60,000 bases of DNA, from positions 1,678,501-1,738,500 of the forward strand of contig NC_088315.1 in NCBI RefSeq assembly GCF_910592395.1, read 5' to 3'. Made by a program: the position numbers and the translations under genes. The first letter of the stretch is position 1. Each line of letters opens with the position of its first letter. The notes below the pieces were generated by a model. That model was not told the DNA's origin. It worked only from the letters and a program-made list of their open reading frames with translations, and did not search any database. This DNA is from Lineus longissimus (lineage: Eukaryota; Nemertea; Pilidiophora; Heteronemertea; Lineidae). Shown here piece after piece: positions 10,901 through 19,025 of this stretch.

Positions 10901-13184
10901 TCCCATTGATACTGACAGGCCTTTGCATATGACATTGGAGTCAACACAAGCCATTTAAAGGTGACTTCTAGATATTGGTAGGACTATTGGCTTTGGAGTT
11001 CTACATGTACAGAATGTGCAATGTCTAGCCTACGATATCAAACTATAGATCCCGGGGCCAGCTTTGGAATCCTACATGCAAAGCCTACAACTGTACACCA
11101 AATGTGTGATGTTCAGGGCCGTAGCTAGCATTTTGGTAATGGGGAAGGGGGAACACCATCTTCGTCAGTCACAAGATCTGCATGCAATACACATGGTGAC
11201 CCTGGGGGCTGCGGGTTTGATGCAGGCTTTGGATCCTACATGTAGCATAATGTACACAACAGGAGATCGTGCATTTGACATATTCTATAGATCAGTAGGG
11301 TAGTCGCAGGGACTCGGATCAATCAGTGCATGATGCCATTATTAAATAAAACAATGCTATAGGGACTGTACACATCTAGTAGGAAGCAATATTATAATTC
11401 GTCGGTACATGTAAATATTAAACGACATTCCCCGGAAAATGATATTATAGATACAACTGGTTGTGCAGAGACTTAGATGAAATTCAGAGTGATTGGCAAG
11501 ACATATTCGTTCAGGCCAGACGAAGGTGGATCATTCTAGAGGGATGATTATGGCAGGGGTTGGGAGGGAGGGAGGGAGGGGCTGGCATTTACGTTCAATG
11601 TATAGGCCTAATAGGGGTATTAGGACACTTTTGGCCCGCCATAGAGAACCTCTACTGTACCCACAATTTGTTGAAACCGACTATTCAATGTGAACACAAA
11701 GAACCAAATACACGTACAGGGTCACGGGTTACAGTCCAACAACCACTCCATGTAGTTTAAAGATTCCAGAAGTCTTGACACAGTGGTACGTCAAGAAGTT
11801 AAACAGGCCTAGCCTGTTGATAAGTAAGTGCTCACAAGAGGAAAAAGAGGCCTAACAAACTTGGAGCGGCACATTCTAGAACCCTAAACTGCCTTATTTT
11901 AGCTTTTGTCAAATAACCATCATTTGCAACGATTAGGCCCATAGGAAAACAAGCATCAGGGCAGAAGGTTAACTGCTGCCAATTTCCAGTTTAGTGATGG
12001 TTGCTTCCACACTACTTGGCCAGAATAGTATATATTCTGACAAATGATGGCGTTTAAGGTTCAGTACTAATGAGATATTAGCAACGTACTGAATTTGTCA
12101 TTTGGTATAACCAATAACACAGTTGTGTATTTGCCAGCCAATCTCTACTGCAAATAACAAAGTTGTATTGGTTCAACTTGGAAGGCCTTTATACCATTGT
12201 GCTTGGGTTGTAAGCAATTATCAGATTATACGCCTAAACAGGAAAGGTGTACTTCGACCATGAGCTGTACAATTTGTAGCACAAAAAACTAGGCCTACCA
12301 GTTTTACTTTTACATATTTTAAATCATGTATTTAGTGTTATTTGCAAAAGGTATTTGAAATATCTTTCTTAATCCCATAAAAAGATAAAAGTTCAACTCA
12401 TGATAATCACCAAGGTAAAAAACAATATGGCACACGTACAGGCCTTGACGGCACATTTGTACCGAAGGCTTTGATCCATTGAGGGAAAAGAGAGCTAAGT
12501 AATAGGGAGGTTGAGAACAGCGACTTGTCAAGTATCCGTATACGTATACGGATAAAACTATGTAGAAAGAGGACGGATTTTGTGAACATTTCTATCCGTA
12601 TACGTACGTATAAGGATCCGTGATAAGTCCCCGATCTCAAACTCCCTAATAATGGCAATCGTTGGACCCATGAACAAGTTCTAACTTATTCAAAATACGG
12701 CTGTTGGACCCCTCTGATAGTTTGAGACGCAAAATTTGATTTTTGATATACGGAATACGATTTAGGAAACCATATGATATAAGAAGCAAAACCCGCTAAA
12801 AGCCATTACGAAAGAAAATGAGATATTCATGAAAAAAAACGGGACTGTATTGATCTAAATAATGTGTTGCCTTACCAGTGATATCCCACGGTATATCATG
12901 TAAGAAAAGCAGAAAGGTTGCAGGTTACTTAGAGACCTGGGCTGGGTTAAACCATGTAAGCTATAACGGAGTCATTCATAGTGTTGCACAATCGGACCCA
13001 CTGGATTTAGTGGATTTGCATCTGATGAATACTTCATTCTGAAACATTCAGCATGCAAATGAAACCCCTCCTCTTTTTCCCCTTCTTTGCTTTACTACAC
13101 AAACCAACACAAAAGGATGTCAAATAAGGATGTAAACAACAGCAACACTCACCTAACTGACTTTGGCTTCCTGTCACCAGACAT
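1571..13184 (-). CDS. Lamin-tail-domain intermediate filament protein (13 coding exons, 1,100 aa)
   Basis: The coding parts (minus strand, in order) are 13184-13153, 10551-9613, 7786-7508, 7099-7006, 6829-6644, 6396-6271, 6049-5829, 5514-5078, 4761-4566, 3458-3380, 3078-2848, 2715-2564 and 1901-1571. They total 3,303 nt, every intron is GT/AG, and all phases agree, giving 1,100 residues. Domain order: Ser/Pro-rich head 1-264; rod about 265-626, opening with EKEELQDLNNRFAHYLARV (coil 1A) and closing with EIEALRILLEEEE (coil 2B); Pro-rich spacer about 627-841; lamin tail domain about 842-955 with the TVTIW, PPTD and WGTG signatures; tail to 1100. The rod length matches lamins and protostome-type filaments (long coil 1B), not the short chordate cytoplasmic type. 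No CaaX box ends the protein and no clear nuclear localisation signal is visible, so a cytoplasmic filament is the likelier role. A divergent lamin is the alternative. Confidence 0.92.
1902..2563 (-). other. Intron 12 of the filament gene
   Basis: 662 nt with GT/AG ends. Nothing else is recognised in it. Confidence 0.7.
2564..2715 (-). CDS. Filament gene coding exon 12 (end of tail domain, residues 941-991)
   Basis: Starts with AISWMTAAHRF, the last strand region of the tail domain, then an acidic Gly/Asp/Glu-rich stretch. The donor is AGAAG then GTAAGAG, leaving AG to form Arg991 with the next exon. Confidence 0.9.
2848..3078 (-). CDS. Filament gene coding exon 11 (core of lamin tail domain, residues 864-940)
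   Basis: Seventy-seven whole codons carry the diagnostic tail-domain elements: YRFPRRTKFAPSSTVTIWSG, then PPTDFVF and RWGTG, with Trp901 and Trp924 in the expected places of the immunoglobulin-like fold. Confidence 0.95.
3380..3458 (-). CDS. Filament gene coding exon 10 (first strands of lamin tail domain, residues 837-863)
   Basis: Encodes EDIRVLEVHPKGKYVRLENV, which matches the opening of lamin tail domains (a VxxxEVDxxGKFVRLxN-like pattern). At 79 nt it is small, but both splice sites are good and the frame is fixed on both sides. Confidence 0.92.
3459..4565 (-). other. Intron 9 of the filament gene, with poly-C and C/T-rich tracts
   Basis: A run of 17 C (4261-4277) and a (C)n-T tract (4338-4360) lie inside. 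On the transcribed strand the second reads as four G-runs parted by single A, a G-quadruplex-type pattern. Nothing else is recognised in its 1,107 nt. Confidence 0.7.
4566..4761 (-). CDS. Filament gene coding exon 9 (spacer, residues 772-837)
   Basis: A 196-nt exon encoding RPNQRLPLVPVSLGQGRDYF followed by a Ser/Thr/Pro-rich stretch leading to the tail domain. The phase-1 entry and phase-2 exit match the neighbours. The donor is AAG then GTAACA. Confidence 0.85.
5078..5514 (-). CDS. Filament gene coding exon 8 (Pro-rich spacer, residues 626-772)
   Basis: The 437-nt exon encodes low-complexity sequence rich in Ser, Gly, Tyr and Pro, with a dense proline tract at about residues 681-718. The tract includes RSPPPLP, which fits the class I SH3 ligand pattern RxxPxxP (Arg712). 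After it comes a short predicted helix (HSDLAKLKVLEQAVQDA). Such an insertion between rod and tail domain is not typical of lamins. Confidence 0.9.
5829..6049 (-). CDS. Filament gene coding exon 7 (end of coil 2B, residues 553-626)
   Basis: The exon ends with the helix-termination motif of intermediate filaments, here EIEALRILLEEEEKM, where the usual form is close to EIATYRKLLEGEE. This is one of the two strongest family signatures in the gene. Met626 is split by a phase-2 intron (AT, then G in the next exon). Confidence 0.95.
6271..6396 (-). CDS. Filament gene coding exon 6 (coil 2, residues 511-552)
   Basis: Exactly 42 codons, phase 0 on both sides. The sequence is rich in Gln, Glu, Lys and Leu with regular heptads (LSTLKIQIEQDGKQLEEYQK). 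The size equals 42 residues, or six heptads, so its loss or gain would keep the coil in register. Confidence 0.9.
6644..6829 (-). CDS. Filament gene coding exon 5 (linker L12 and start of coil 2, residues 449-510)
   Basis: This exon is 62 whole codons. Its first part (QGHEMKDRLGFASN) breaks the heptad pattern, as the L12 linker does. The rest (LSLEAKIRDLSK onward) resumes the coil. It has clean CAG and GTAAGT boundaries. Confidence 0.9.
7006..7099 (-). CDS. Filament gene coding exon 4 (end of coil 1B, residues 417-448)
   Basis: A 94-nt exon encoding a coil that ends in KQLDFQNQ. This corresponds to the lamin coil 1B end, where a similar LDFQ motif occurs. The intron that follows is phase 0, with donor AAG then GTACGG. 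Confidence 0.9.
7508..7786 (-). CDS. Filament gene coding exon 3 (coil 1B, residues 324-417)
   Basis: The exon encodes continuous heptad-rich coiled coil (VQLEEASREKN ... HENLMREFDTFKRR). It is bounded by a CTGTTTCAG acceptor and a GTATGT donor, with phase 2 on both sides. Together with the next exon it makes coil 1B about the length seen in lamins. Confidence 0.93.
7787..9612 (-). other. Intron 2 of the filament gene
   Basis: 1,826 nt, AT-rich, without recognisable coding or repeat structure. Confidence 0.65.
9613..10551 (-). CDS. Filament gene coding exon 2 (head and coil 1A, residues 11-324)
   Basis: This 939-nt exon, the largest in the gene, carries nearly the whole head. The head is rich in Ser, Asn, Asp and Pro, has at least five Ser-Pro pairs (for example Ser25, Ser47, Ser93, Ser97, Ser124) that could be proline-directed kinase sites, and shows no predicted coil. 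Coil 1A starts at about residue 265 and shows the helix-initiation signature LNNRFAHYLARV. The acceptor is CTTTCTTTCAG and the donor AAG then GTGAG. Introns on both sides are phase 2. Confidence 0.93.
10552..13152 (-). other. Intron 1 of the filament gene
   Basis: 2,601 nt. It contains three degenerate copies of a GCTTTGGA..CTACATG motif (about 10989, 11063, 11226), a GGGA repeat (11562-11581), two TAGGCCTA palindromes (11603 and 12290), and a pair of palindromes built on TATCCGTATACG (12533 and 12593). There is no coding exon. Confidence 0.65.
12533..12616. repeat. Two tandem GTATAC-rich palindromes
   Basis: 12533-12554 is a perfect 22-nt palindrome (arms TATCCGTATAC). A near-copy with one arm mismatch begins 60 nt later at 12593. 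It lies in intron 1 of the filament gene, and its function is unknown. Confidence 0.7.
13153..13184 (-). CDS. Filament gene coding exon 1 (start codon, residues 1-10)
   Basis: The ATG at 13184 opens a 10-codon piece (MSGDRKPKSV) ending at a strong donor, AG then GTGAG. The two leftover bases AG join A of the next exon to make Arg11. The start is chosen because the frame runs straight into the head exon. Where this exon begins is unclear: a weak acceptor (AATTAG) sits one base before the ATG. Confidence 0.8.
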
Positions 13185-14382
13185 ACTAATTTTAAATATT
13201 TATAAATTTGCTCCCATGCAAAATGACATAATTAGTCCATTAGAATTACACATCTAATACGGTTTTATTCCGTTAATTACTGGCGTTTAAATGGCCGAAG
13301 TCTAAGACCACCCCCTGGCAGTGATAAAGTAAGATTAGGTATATTCAAATAACTCAAATAAACTGTCCCTGGTTACCGGCTCAGGCAACATTGACATGTT
13401 CGAATATTCATGAGGTGCTGACCTTCTAGATTGAGGGTAGGCAGAGTCACCTAGAGGCAGGGAAAGTAGCAGATATAGGTCCCAAAGATTGGTGAGACAT
13501 CTACATTCAAGTCAAAAAACTGGCAAATCGATCTTAATTTTTGGTTCTCCCGCATGTCAGGTTTGACGCTACCACAGTAGATCAACCTTCCAAAATAATA
13601 TGTTACAGACTTTCAGGGGGTTTGATCAACCCTGAATATGGTAGGAGCTGCGACAGCCTTGTCAACTTAGGTTTTTTACTTGACTTATGTCACCGGCAAT
13701 TTGCGATTTGAATCATCATTCTCAGAAAGGCATGTGTCTAGTGTCCTGTTCGGTTGGTGCATCTTACTCCCAGTAAGTCCAATCCCCACCCGTATGGCAA
13801 ACAGTCATGAGAGCGAAAGGGACTTAGACCCTTGGTGTCAAGAAACGTGGTGTCCTTTTTAAAGGACTTGACTATTAGCTTGCTACATTTGTCATTCACT
13901 TTAGGCATGATATGTAACTATTTTCAATGCCGTTATTACTATCACTATCAGACAATCTGTGAGCTTGTCATCACCTAAAACACGGATTTGTCTAGCTCTA
14001 ACGTTTGCATAAATCTCTAGGATAAAAAGCTAGGACAGGCCTAATACTCATCCAAAAACCCTATGAAGAACTAGGCCCCGAGACAACTGTTGCTATACCA
14101 CAGCTAGCCTAGCAAAACAGTATAACACCATGACATATTGCTAGGCAAAATAGAAATAGGCCTATGATATAGCTCACGAGATCTAGGCCGATAGCATGCA
14201 ATACATAGGCCTATACTAGTGCTACATAGAATAACAAAGTAGTGTCAGCTATCAGCAGTGATATGACTGACAGCATAGGCTATGGGCTAGCTAGAAGTTA
14301 GCTGGTTGGCACGGCACTAATGAGATATCAAATAAGGTATTTCCCGTTTAGTTTACATCCTTCATAAAATATATGGACTCAC
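13185..14382 (-). other. Putative 5' UTR intron of the filament gene
   Basis: Inferred from a strong donor at 14382/14381 and the missing 5' extension of the ATG exon. The acceptor next to the ATG has a poor pyrimidine tract, so the exact 3' end is uncertain. It contains TAGGCCTA palindromes at 14157 and 14206. Confidence 0.45.
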
Positions 14383-14520
14383 CGAGAAGCGTCTTGTAAC
14401 CAGAATCTTCAGTTCTTGTTCATCAACGCTCGATCCTCCATTCATACACCGTTAAACGTATGCACTTAACGTAAATACATTATACTGTTTAAACAGCGCA
14501 CGGGTTTGTTGTTAGTTGCC
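14383..14520 (-). other. Putative 5' exon of the filament gene
   Basis: On the minus strand this ends TTCTCG then GTGAGTCC, a near-consensus donor directly downstream of a CpG-rich promoter-like block. The upper limit is a guess at the transcription start. It contains an ATG at 14445 opening 21 codons (MNGGSSVDEQELKILVTRRF plus Ser) right up to the donor, so it could be an alternative coding start or an upstream frame. It does not join in frame to the assigned exons 1 or 2. Confidence 0.45.
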
Positions 14521-14627
14521 AGGCGAATAGTGCTTCCGGCGGCCATTGCACAGTTAGGCAACACACGTGGCTTTGTTGGCGCGGGAATTTCGCTCGTGCC
14601 TTGCCCGGCGATCGAGTGCGGGTACTA
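14521..14627 (-). promoter_or_regulatory. CpG-rich promoter of the filament gene
   Basis: CpG density jumps here compared with the AT-rich surroundings. Visible motifs are an E2F-like TTGGCGCGGGAA (14576-14587), an E-box CACGTG (14564-14569) and a YY1-like GGCCATTG (about 14541-14548). There is no TATA box. The position just upstream of the putative 5' exon supports a TATA-less CpG promoter. Confidence 0.5.
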
Positions 14628-15534
14628 GTCAGGAAGCTGAAGCATTTAAATTTTGGTCATGCTGACTTATTTAAAATGACAACGTCGAGAAATGAAAAGG
14701 CCAGGGGCCATTGCTGTCACGGGTATTTAGGTAACGACTTAATTGACAATGGACCTTGAAAAGTAGGTCAAATCAAAAACTTGTATAATATGTATTGTAT
14801 CCTTGCTGGGAGTACCAACCATAACAACTTTATCGAATACGAATCACTAATGAGCGAGATATCACACTTTCTAGGTTTTCACTTTTTGCCCCCTGGGGTC
14901 CAAGTCGAGAAAGGGATCAGACCAAAATTCAGTGTCAGAGTTAACCTGACCTAGGGGGTCTTGTGTACAAAGTTTCGAGCCCATAACCCTAGCAGTTACG
15001 AAACGTGCCACAGTTACGCTCAAACGGCCAATTTACGCCATTTGACCTCTATGAACTTGAAAAATAGGTCAAATCAAAAACCTTTATGATATGTGATGTA
15101 TCCTGGCTAGGAGTACCTACCATAAACATTTCATCAAAAACAAATCGCTAATAAGTGAGATATCACACTTTTTGTGTTTTTAGTTTTGGCCCCTGGTGGC
15201 CAAGTCAAGAATCAGACCGGACCGAAATTCATTGTCAAAGGTCATCTGACCTAGGGGGTCATGCATACAAAGTTTTGAGTCCATAGCCCTATCGGTTAAG
15301 AAACGTGCCACTGTTTTGAAATAGGATACGACGGACGACGGCGGACGACGACGACCACGGACGACAGACACTGCGGTGTTGTATAGACTGCGGTGACGAC
15401 AGACACTGCTGTGTTGTGAGCCAAAAACCGGATCCTATGTGGGTCGTGGTTGGTGTGAGGTGTGAGGTTTTGCATTACCAAACATGTTTAGCGGACACAT
15501 TAAATAGCCATGCTACGGGCTTCAGCTTCCTGAC
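14628..15534. mobile_element. 0.9-kb inverted-repeat element with internal tandem duplication
   Basis: Perfect 16-bp inverted repeats, GTCAGGAAGCTGAAGC at 14628-14643 and its complement at 15519-15534, bound the element. Inside lie two diverged copies of a roughly 301-bp unit. GGTCAAATCAAAAAC marks them at 14766 and 15067, and each ends with GAAACGTGCCAC. A GACGAC-rich tract follows, with a 35-bp duplication (15361 and 15396). There is no transposase frame, so it is probably a non-autonomous DNA transposon. No clear target-site duplication was seen. Confidence 0.65.
14760..15312. repeat. Tandem pair of ~301-bp repeat units
   Basis: Unit 1 is about 14760-15012 and unit 2 about 15061-15312. 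They share blocks such as GAGATATCACACTTT, GACCTAGGGGGTC and GAAACGTGCCAC at matching spacing, with many scattered differences, so the duplication is old. Confidence 0.8.
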
Positions 15535-16829
15535 CATACGCTCCTGTACTTGCGGCTGCCGCGAGCGATTCCACTGCGTATGAAGTGTACGAATGAGCGA
15601 ATGTACTGCGTCCAGAGTGTAAAATGCACGCACAGCTGAGCTCAGGGCTTCGTCTCGGGTATAGGGGGTGATTTTCTCAATGAGGGCACCACATGCAATT
15701 TAGCACAGCAAGTAATATCTGGCATATTTAAAACTTTTTCTATTTTTTGGCTGGATTTAATATTTTGGCCTTTTCATTTTTTTTAACTTCATGACGCTTT
15801 TAAAGGCAGCCAGTTTTTCTTTCATGATGACCTTCATATATCATCTCAGAATAATCATAGGGCTACTGGGTGTGTGCGTGGAGGGGGGGGGGGGTTATCG
15901 TTTTTATTTGCCTTCGTTATATCATTAGTCACAATTGAGTACGACTTTTTTTGTAGGAGTTGAAATTACTGGAGGAACGCATGAGGTTTTGTAGTGAGGA
16001 TCGATTGTATGTTTTTACACCCAAAGAATTAAGAAAACGGACCTGACCACATACTGTGAATTTTTATATATTCTTAATATATATATTATTAATAATTATT
16101 AAATCACTTCACATATTTTTGTATGTGCAATATGTTGATTGTAAACTCAAAAACTAGTTTATATTATTATCAGTCACATTCTTAATGTTAACGTGTGGAT
16201 GTATTTATATGTATATTTTATAACATTTATCTCATGCCGCACGTGATGTCTCCTGCGATAACCACGAATGAGTGTAATGTTAGTGTTGTCGCGACAGAGG
16301 ACGCGTGGGAAAGGAAGGGAATGCAGGGAGACTACCGATAAAGTCGGCCGATCAGGGGGGAGTTGTAGGTGGTGCGACTTTACACTGAAAATTACTTGAA
16401 CTTTTTTCAGGACACTTGAATGTATTTTCTGGATTTAGAATTGATATTGGTGGGCTCGTTTCGGTTTTATGGATACTGTTATATAACCAATTTTAAAGGA
16501 ATATATATGTGTAGTCTGTTGAATTGTTGAATTTGACGATACTCGCATAATATGCGCTCGATCTTTTAGATTTATTGCAGATTTGTTAATGCAAATTTTC
16601 AATGGATTCTGTTAATCAATGCCGAGGGGAAAATTCGCTTTTAGAGGACAAAGATAAGCAAATGGTACAAAACGAGGAACGCCGATAATTACCCTTAATG
16701 AGAAAATCACCCCTTGTAAACGCTCAAAATGTCATTTATTCCTATCCTAAGAATCAATTCCCAGCCTGCCGAGAATCCGGTAGTTACTAGTAGTAATTTT
16801 TAGCACTAATTTTCGTGCAGATAATGTCC
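15535..16829. other. Intergenic with simple-sequence tracts
   Basis: A run of 12 G (15883-15894) and a TA/AT-rich block (about 16060-16100) are present. No gene is recognised. Confidence 0.5.
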
Positions 16830-16896
16830 AGGTTCGGTTGTCACTAACGCTGGCGAATGCCATGTTAAGTTAACGCCAGCGTTAGGGGTAAAACCT
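16830..16896. mobile_element. Short fold-back (MITE-like) element, copy 1
   Basis: The arms CTAACGCTGGCG (16844-16855) and CGCCAGCGTTAG (16874-16885) are perfect inverted repeats. Outer flanks CAGGTT and AACCTG extend the pairing imperfectly. The same arms recur at 28.2 kb, so this is a dispersed family. Confidence 0.6.
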
Positions 16897-16926
16897 GTTT
16901 TGAAAAACCGGGTCCAGGTTTCCTAC

Positions 16927-17183
16927 TTAATACCAGATGGTCACAAGTAATGCACACATTTGCACAGGCATGCTTGAATACACACGATCAAGATTAAGAT
17001 TCTCGGTAAGTTGGGGAACTGAATCTTCAGGGTAATATTCATTCAAGCGAAAATATTCAAAACGATACCAACATCTCAACAAATGTAAGTCCCAGTCCCT
17101 CGCTGTAACACCAGGTACCCTATGGTCTTTTTCACCAATTAGCATAAGAACATATCCAGCTGAATTCTTGTCGCATTGCTGCG
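16927..17183 (-). pseudogene. Degenerate S9 (acylaminoacyl-peptidase-like) C-terminal fragment
   Basis: A minus-strand frame reads GYVLMLIGEKDHRVP, then ARDWDLHLLRC, then YYPEDSVPQL, and stops at 16927. In S9-family peptidases the C-terminal catalytic part has LMLG-x-x-D-x-RVP (catalytic Asp loop), a following helix, and a (Y/F)Px-x-x-H loop with the catalytic His. Order and spacing fit, but the His position is Val here and the helix is garbled. No other exons of such a gene were found nearby. It is most likely a relic, and chance resemblance remains possible. Confidence 0.28.
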
Positions 17184-19025
17184 GCTACTTTAGAAAATAT
17201 GACCAACGACTTGGGGGGGAACTTACTTCTGTTGAGGTGTGGACAAAAACTCGACTGAATCACTTACTCACAAAAATGAAAACGTTGAAAGCGGCTGTCC
17301 TACCTTACTTAGTCCTGCCACAGCCATCGTCCATCCCTATCATCTTTTACTCGTTTCACGTAAGCAACAGGTTTAAAATCGAAATGTCATTGGACACCAC
17401 AAATTATGAATTAATCCTTCCCTGCAGTGAGGGTGAAACAGATCGGATATTTTGCTTATAATAGCAATGCACGAATCACGAATTACGAACATTTCGACCA
17501 CTGGCAAGGTAGGCCTATATGTGCCGAACTTTTTACACCATGACTTCGATAGTTTCCCATCCCACCGTTGCGCAACCCAAGATCAAAGACATGAAGTCCG
17601 CTTGATAAACCACACACATGTTGTCGCATTGCCATCTTCAGTGCATTCGAAGACATGTAAACATGCCTACTTACGCTAAAAATCACAAATCCACAATCTA
17701 CATCACGTCTCACCTCCACTTCATTGTAATCGGTCTAATATCAGGTTACCTGTATCATTTTCACCATGCATTGGCGACCATGTGTCGTATGCTACACGAG
17801 GGCCAATAGCGCGTCACACATAGGTTCGCAAGTACGCAATGACCTACTAACTATTTTTGGATCGTCTGGCAAGGGATGCAAGTTGGAATAAAAGCTCGAG
17901 TCTACTTTTTTCGGGTCATGAAAGAGGGCATTAATAGATAGCATATTTCCAAAATCATGCTAGCGCTAATACATCATCGATGGCAACGCAATTTAATTAT
18001 TTGCCCAAATGATTTGAAATACATGTAGTCTCATTGTTTCAAACAATAAATGAGCATACATACGTGACTTATTTCATTCACTGAGGGAGATTTTTGAGAC
18101 AACTATTTTCGTATTCAAGCCAGCTGTTTTATTTATCAAACCATCCATTTATTTCCAAACCAGAAAAACAGACCAGTTGGTAGTTTGGTGATCGGGCGTT
18201 TTTGTTTTCTAATTTGACCGCTTGGGGTTTATGAGTGCCCCTACAATATCTAATCAAGATGAGTCATGCCAAAATGAAAGGAATATGCAATCTAGACAAT
18301 GATTAGTATACATATGTTTTATTGTGCCATCATCTCGAAAAAGGCCGACATACTTTGAATATCAATAATGATAACAAATGTTAATTGCAATTTCGAATAA
18401 ATTTTGTTGGAAATATTGCAAGAACTTCAAGACGTACCAATAGTCTATATACATGTATTACGCGTCTTTGATAGAAATATTGAAGCAAACATGCATCATT
18501 GATTACTAAGTCATAACGAGAGTTTGATTAAATTGTTGATATTTGCAGTGAACGATACTTTACAGATATAAGGAGGCAATACACTTTCATTTAAATTCTT
18601 ATGGAATAACATCTCAGAATTGCTGATGAAAAGCATCAGAGGTAAAAAAAAGTACTTTCCCATATATCGTCAGTAATTCCTCGTGATACATATCTACAGT
18701 CTGGTCACGACCACAGACTCCCTGAGAGAGACAGGCGGCATTGGTTTATGACAACTGTCAGTAAGGTACCTGTGTATGTGATTAAAAAATGTGTTACAAA
18801 TGAGGATTAAGGCAGGTTCTAGGATGTCCTAGCGTGCATTTGACAGAGTGTCACTTCCACTACGCATTGAATTCTCGGGGGAGGAGGGGGCTACTTAATC
18901 CTATAGCTGTGCATATAGTACATATAGTTCCATTGCCGACAAAAGGACTGATAAAGCCATCTTCAGGTTTAGCATAATATTTCATTAAAATATATCTGCT
19001 TCATCTTCGTACTGAGAAGGTTTCC
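17184..19025. other. Intergenic, nothing recognised
   Basis: AT-rich, with short frames only. One TAGGCCTA palindrome at 17510. Confidence 0.5.

Noticed and set aside
13185-13215. TATA-like TTTATAAATATTT just upstream of the filament ATG
   Set aside because: It is too close to the ATG (under 25 nt) to serve as a TATA box for a transcript including it. The CpG-rich block at 14.5 kb is the better promoter.
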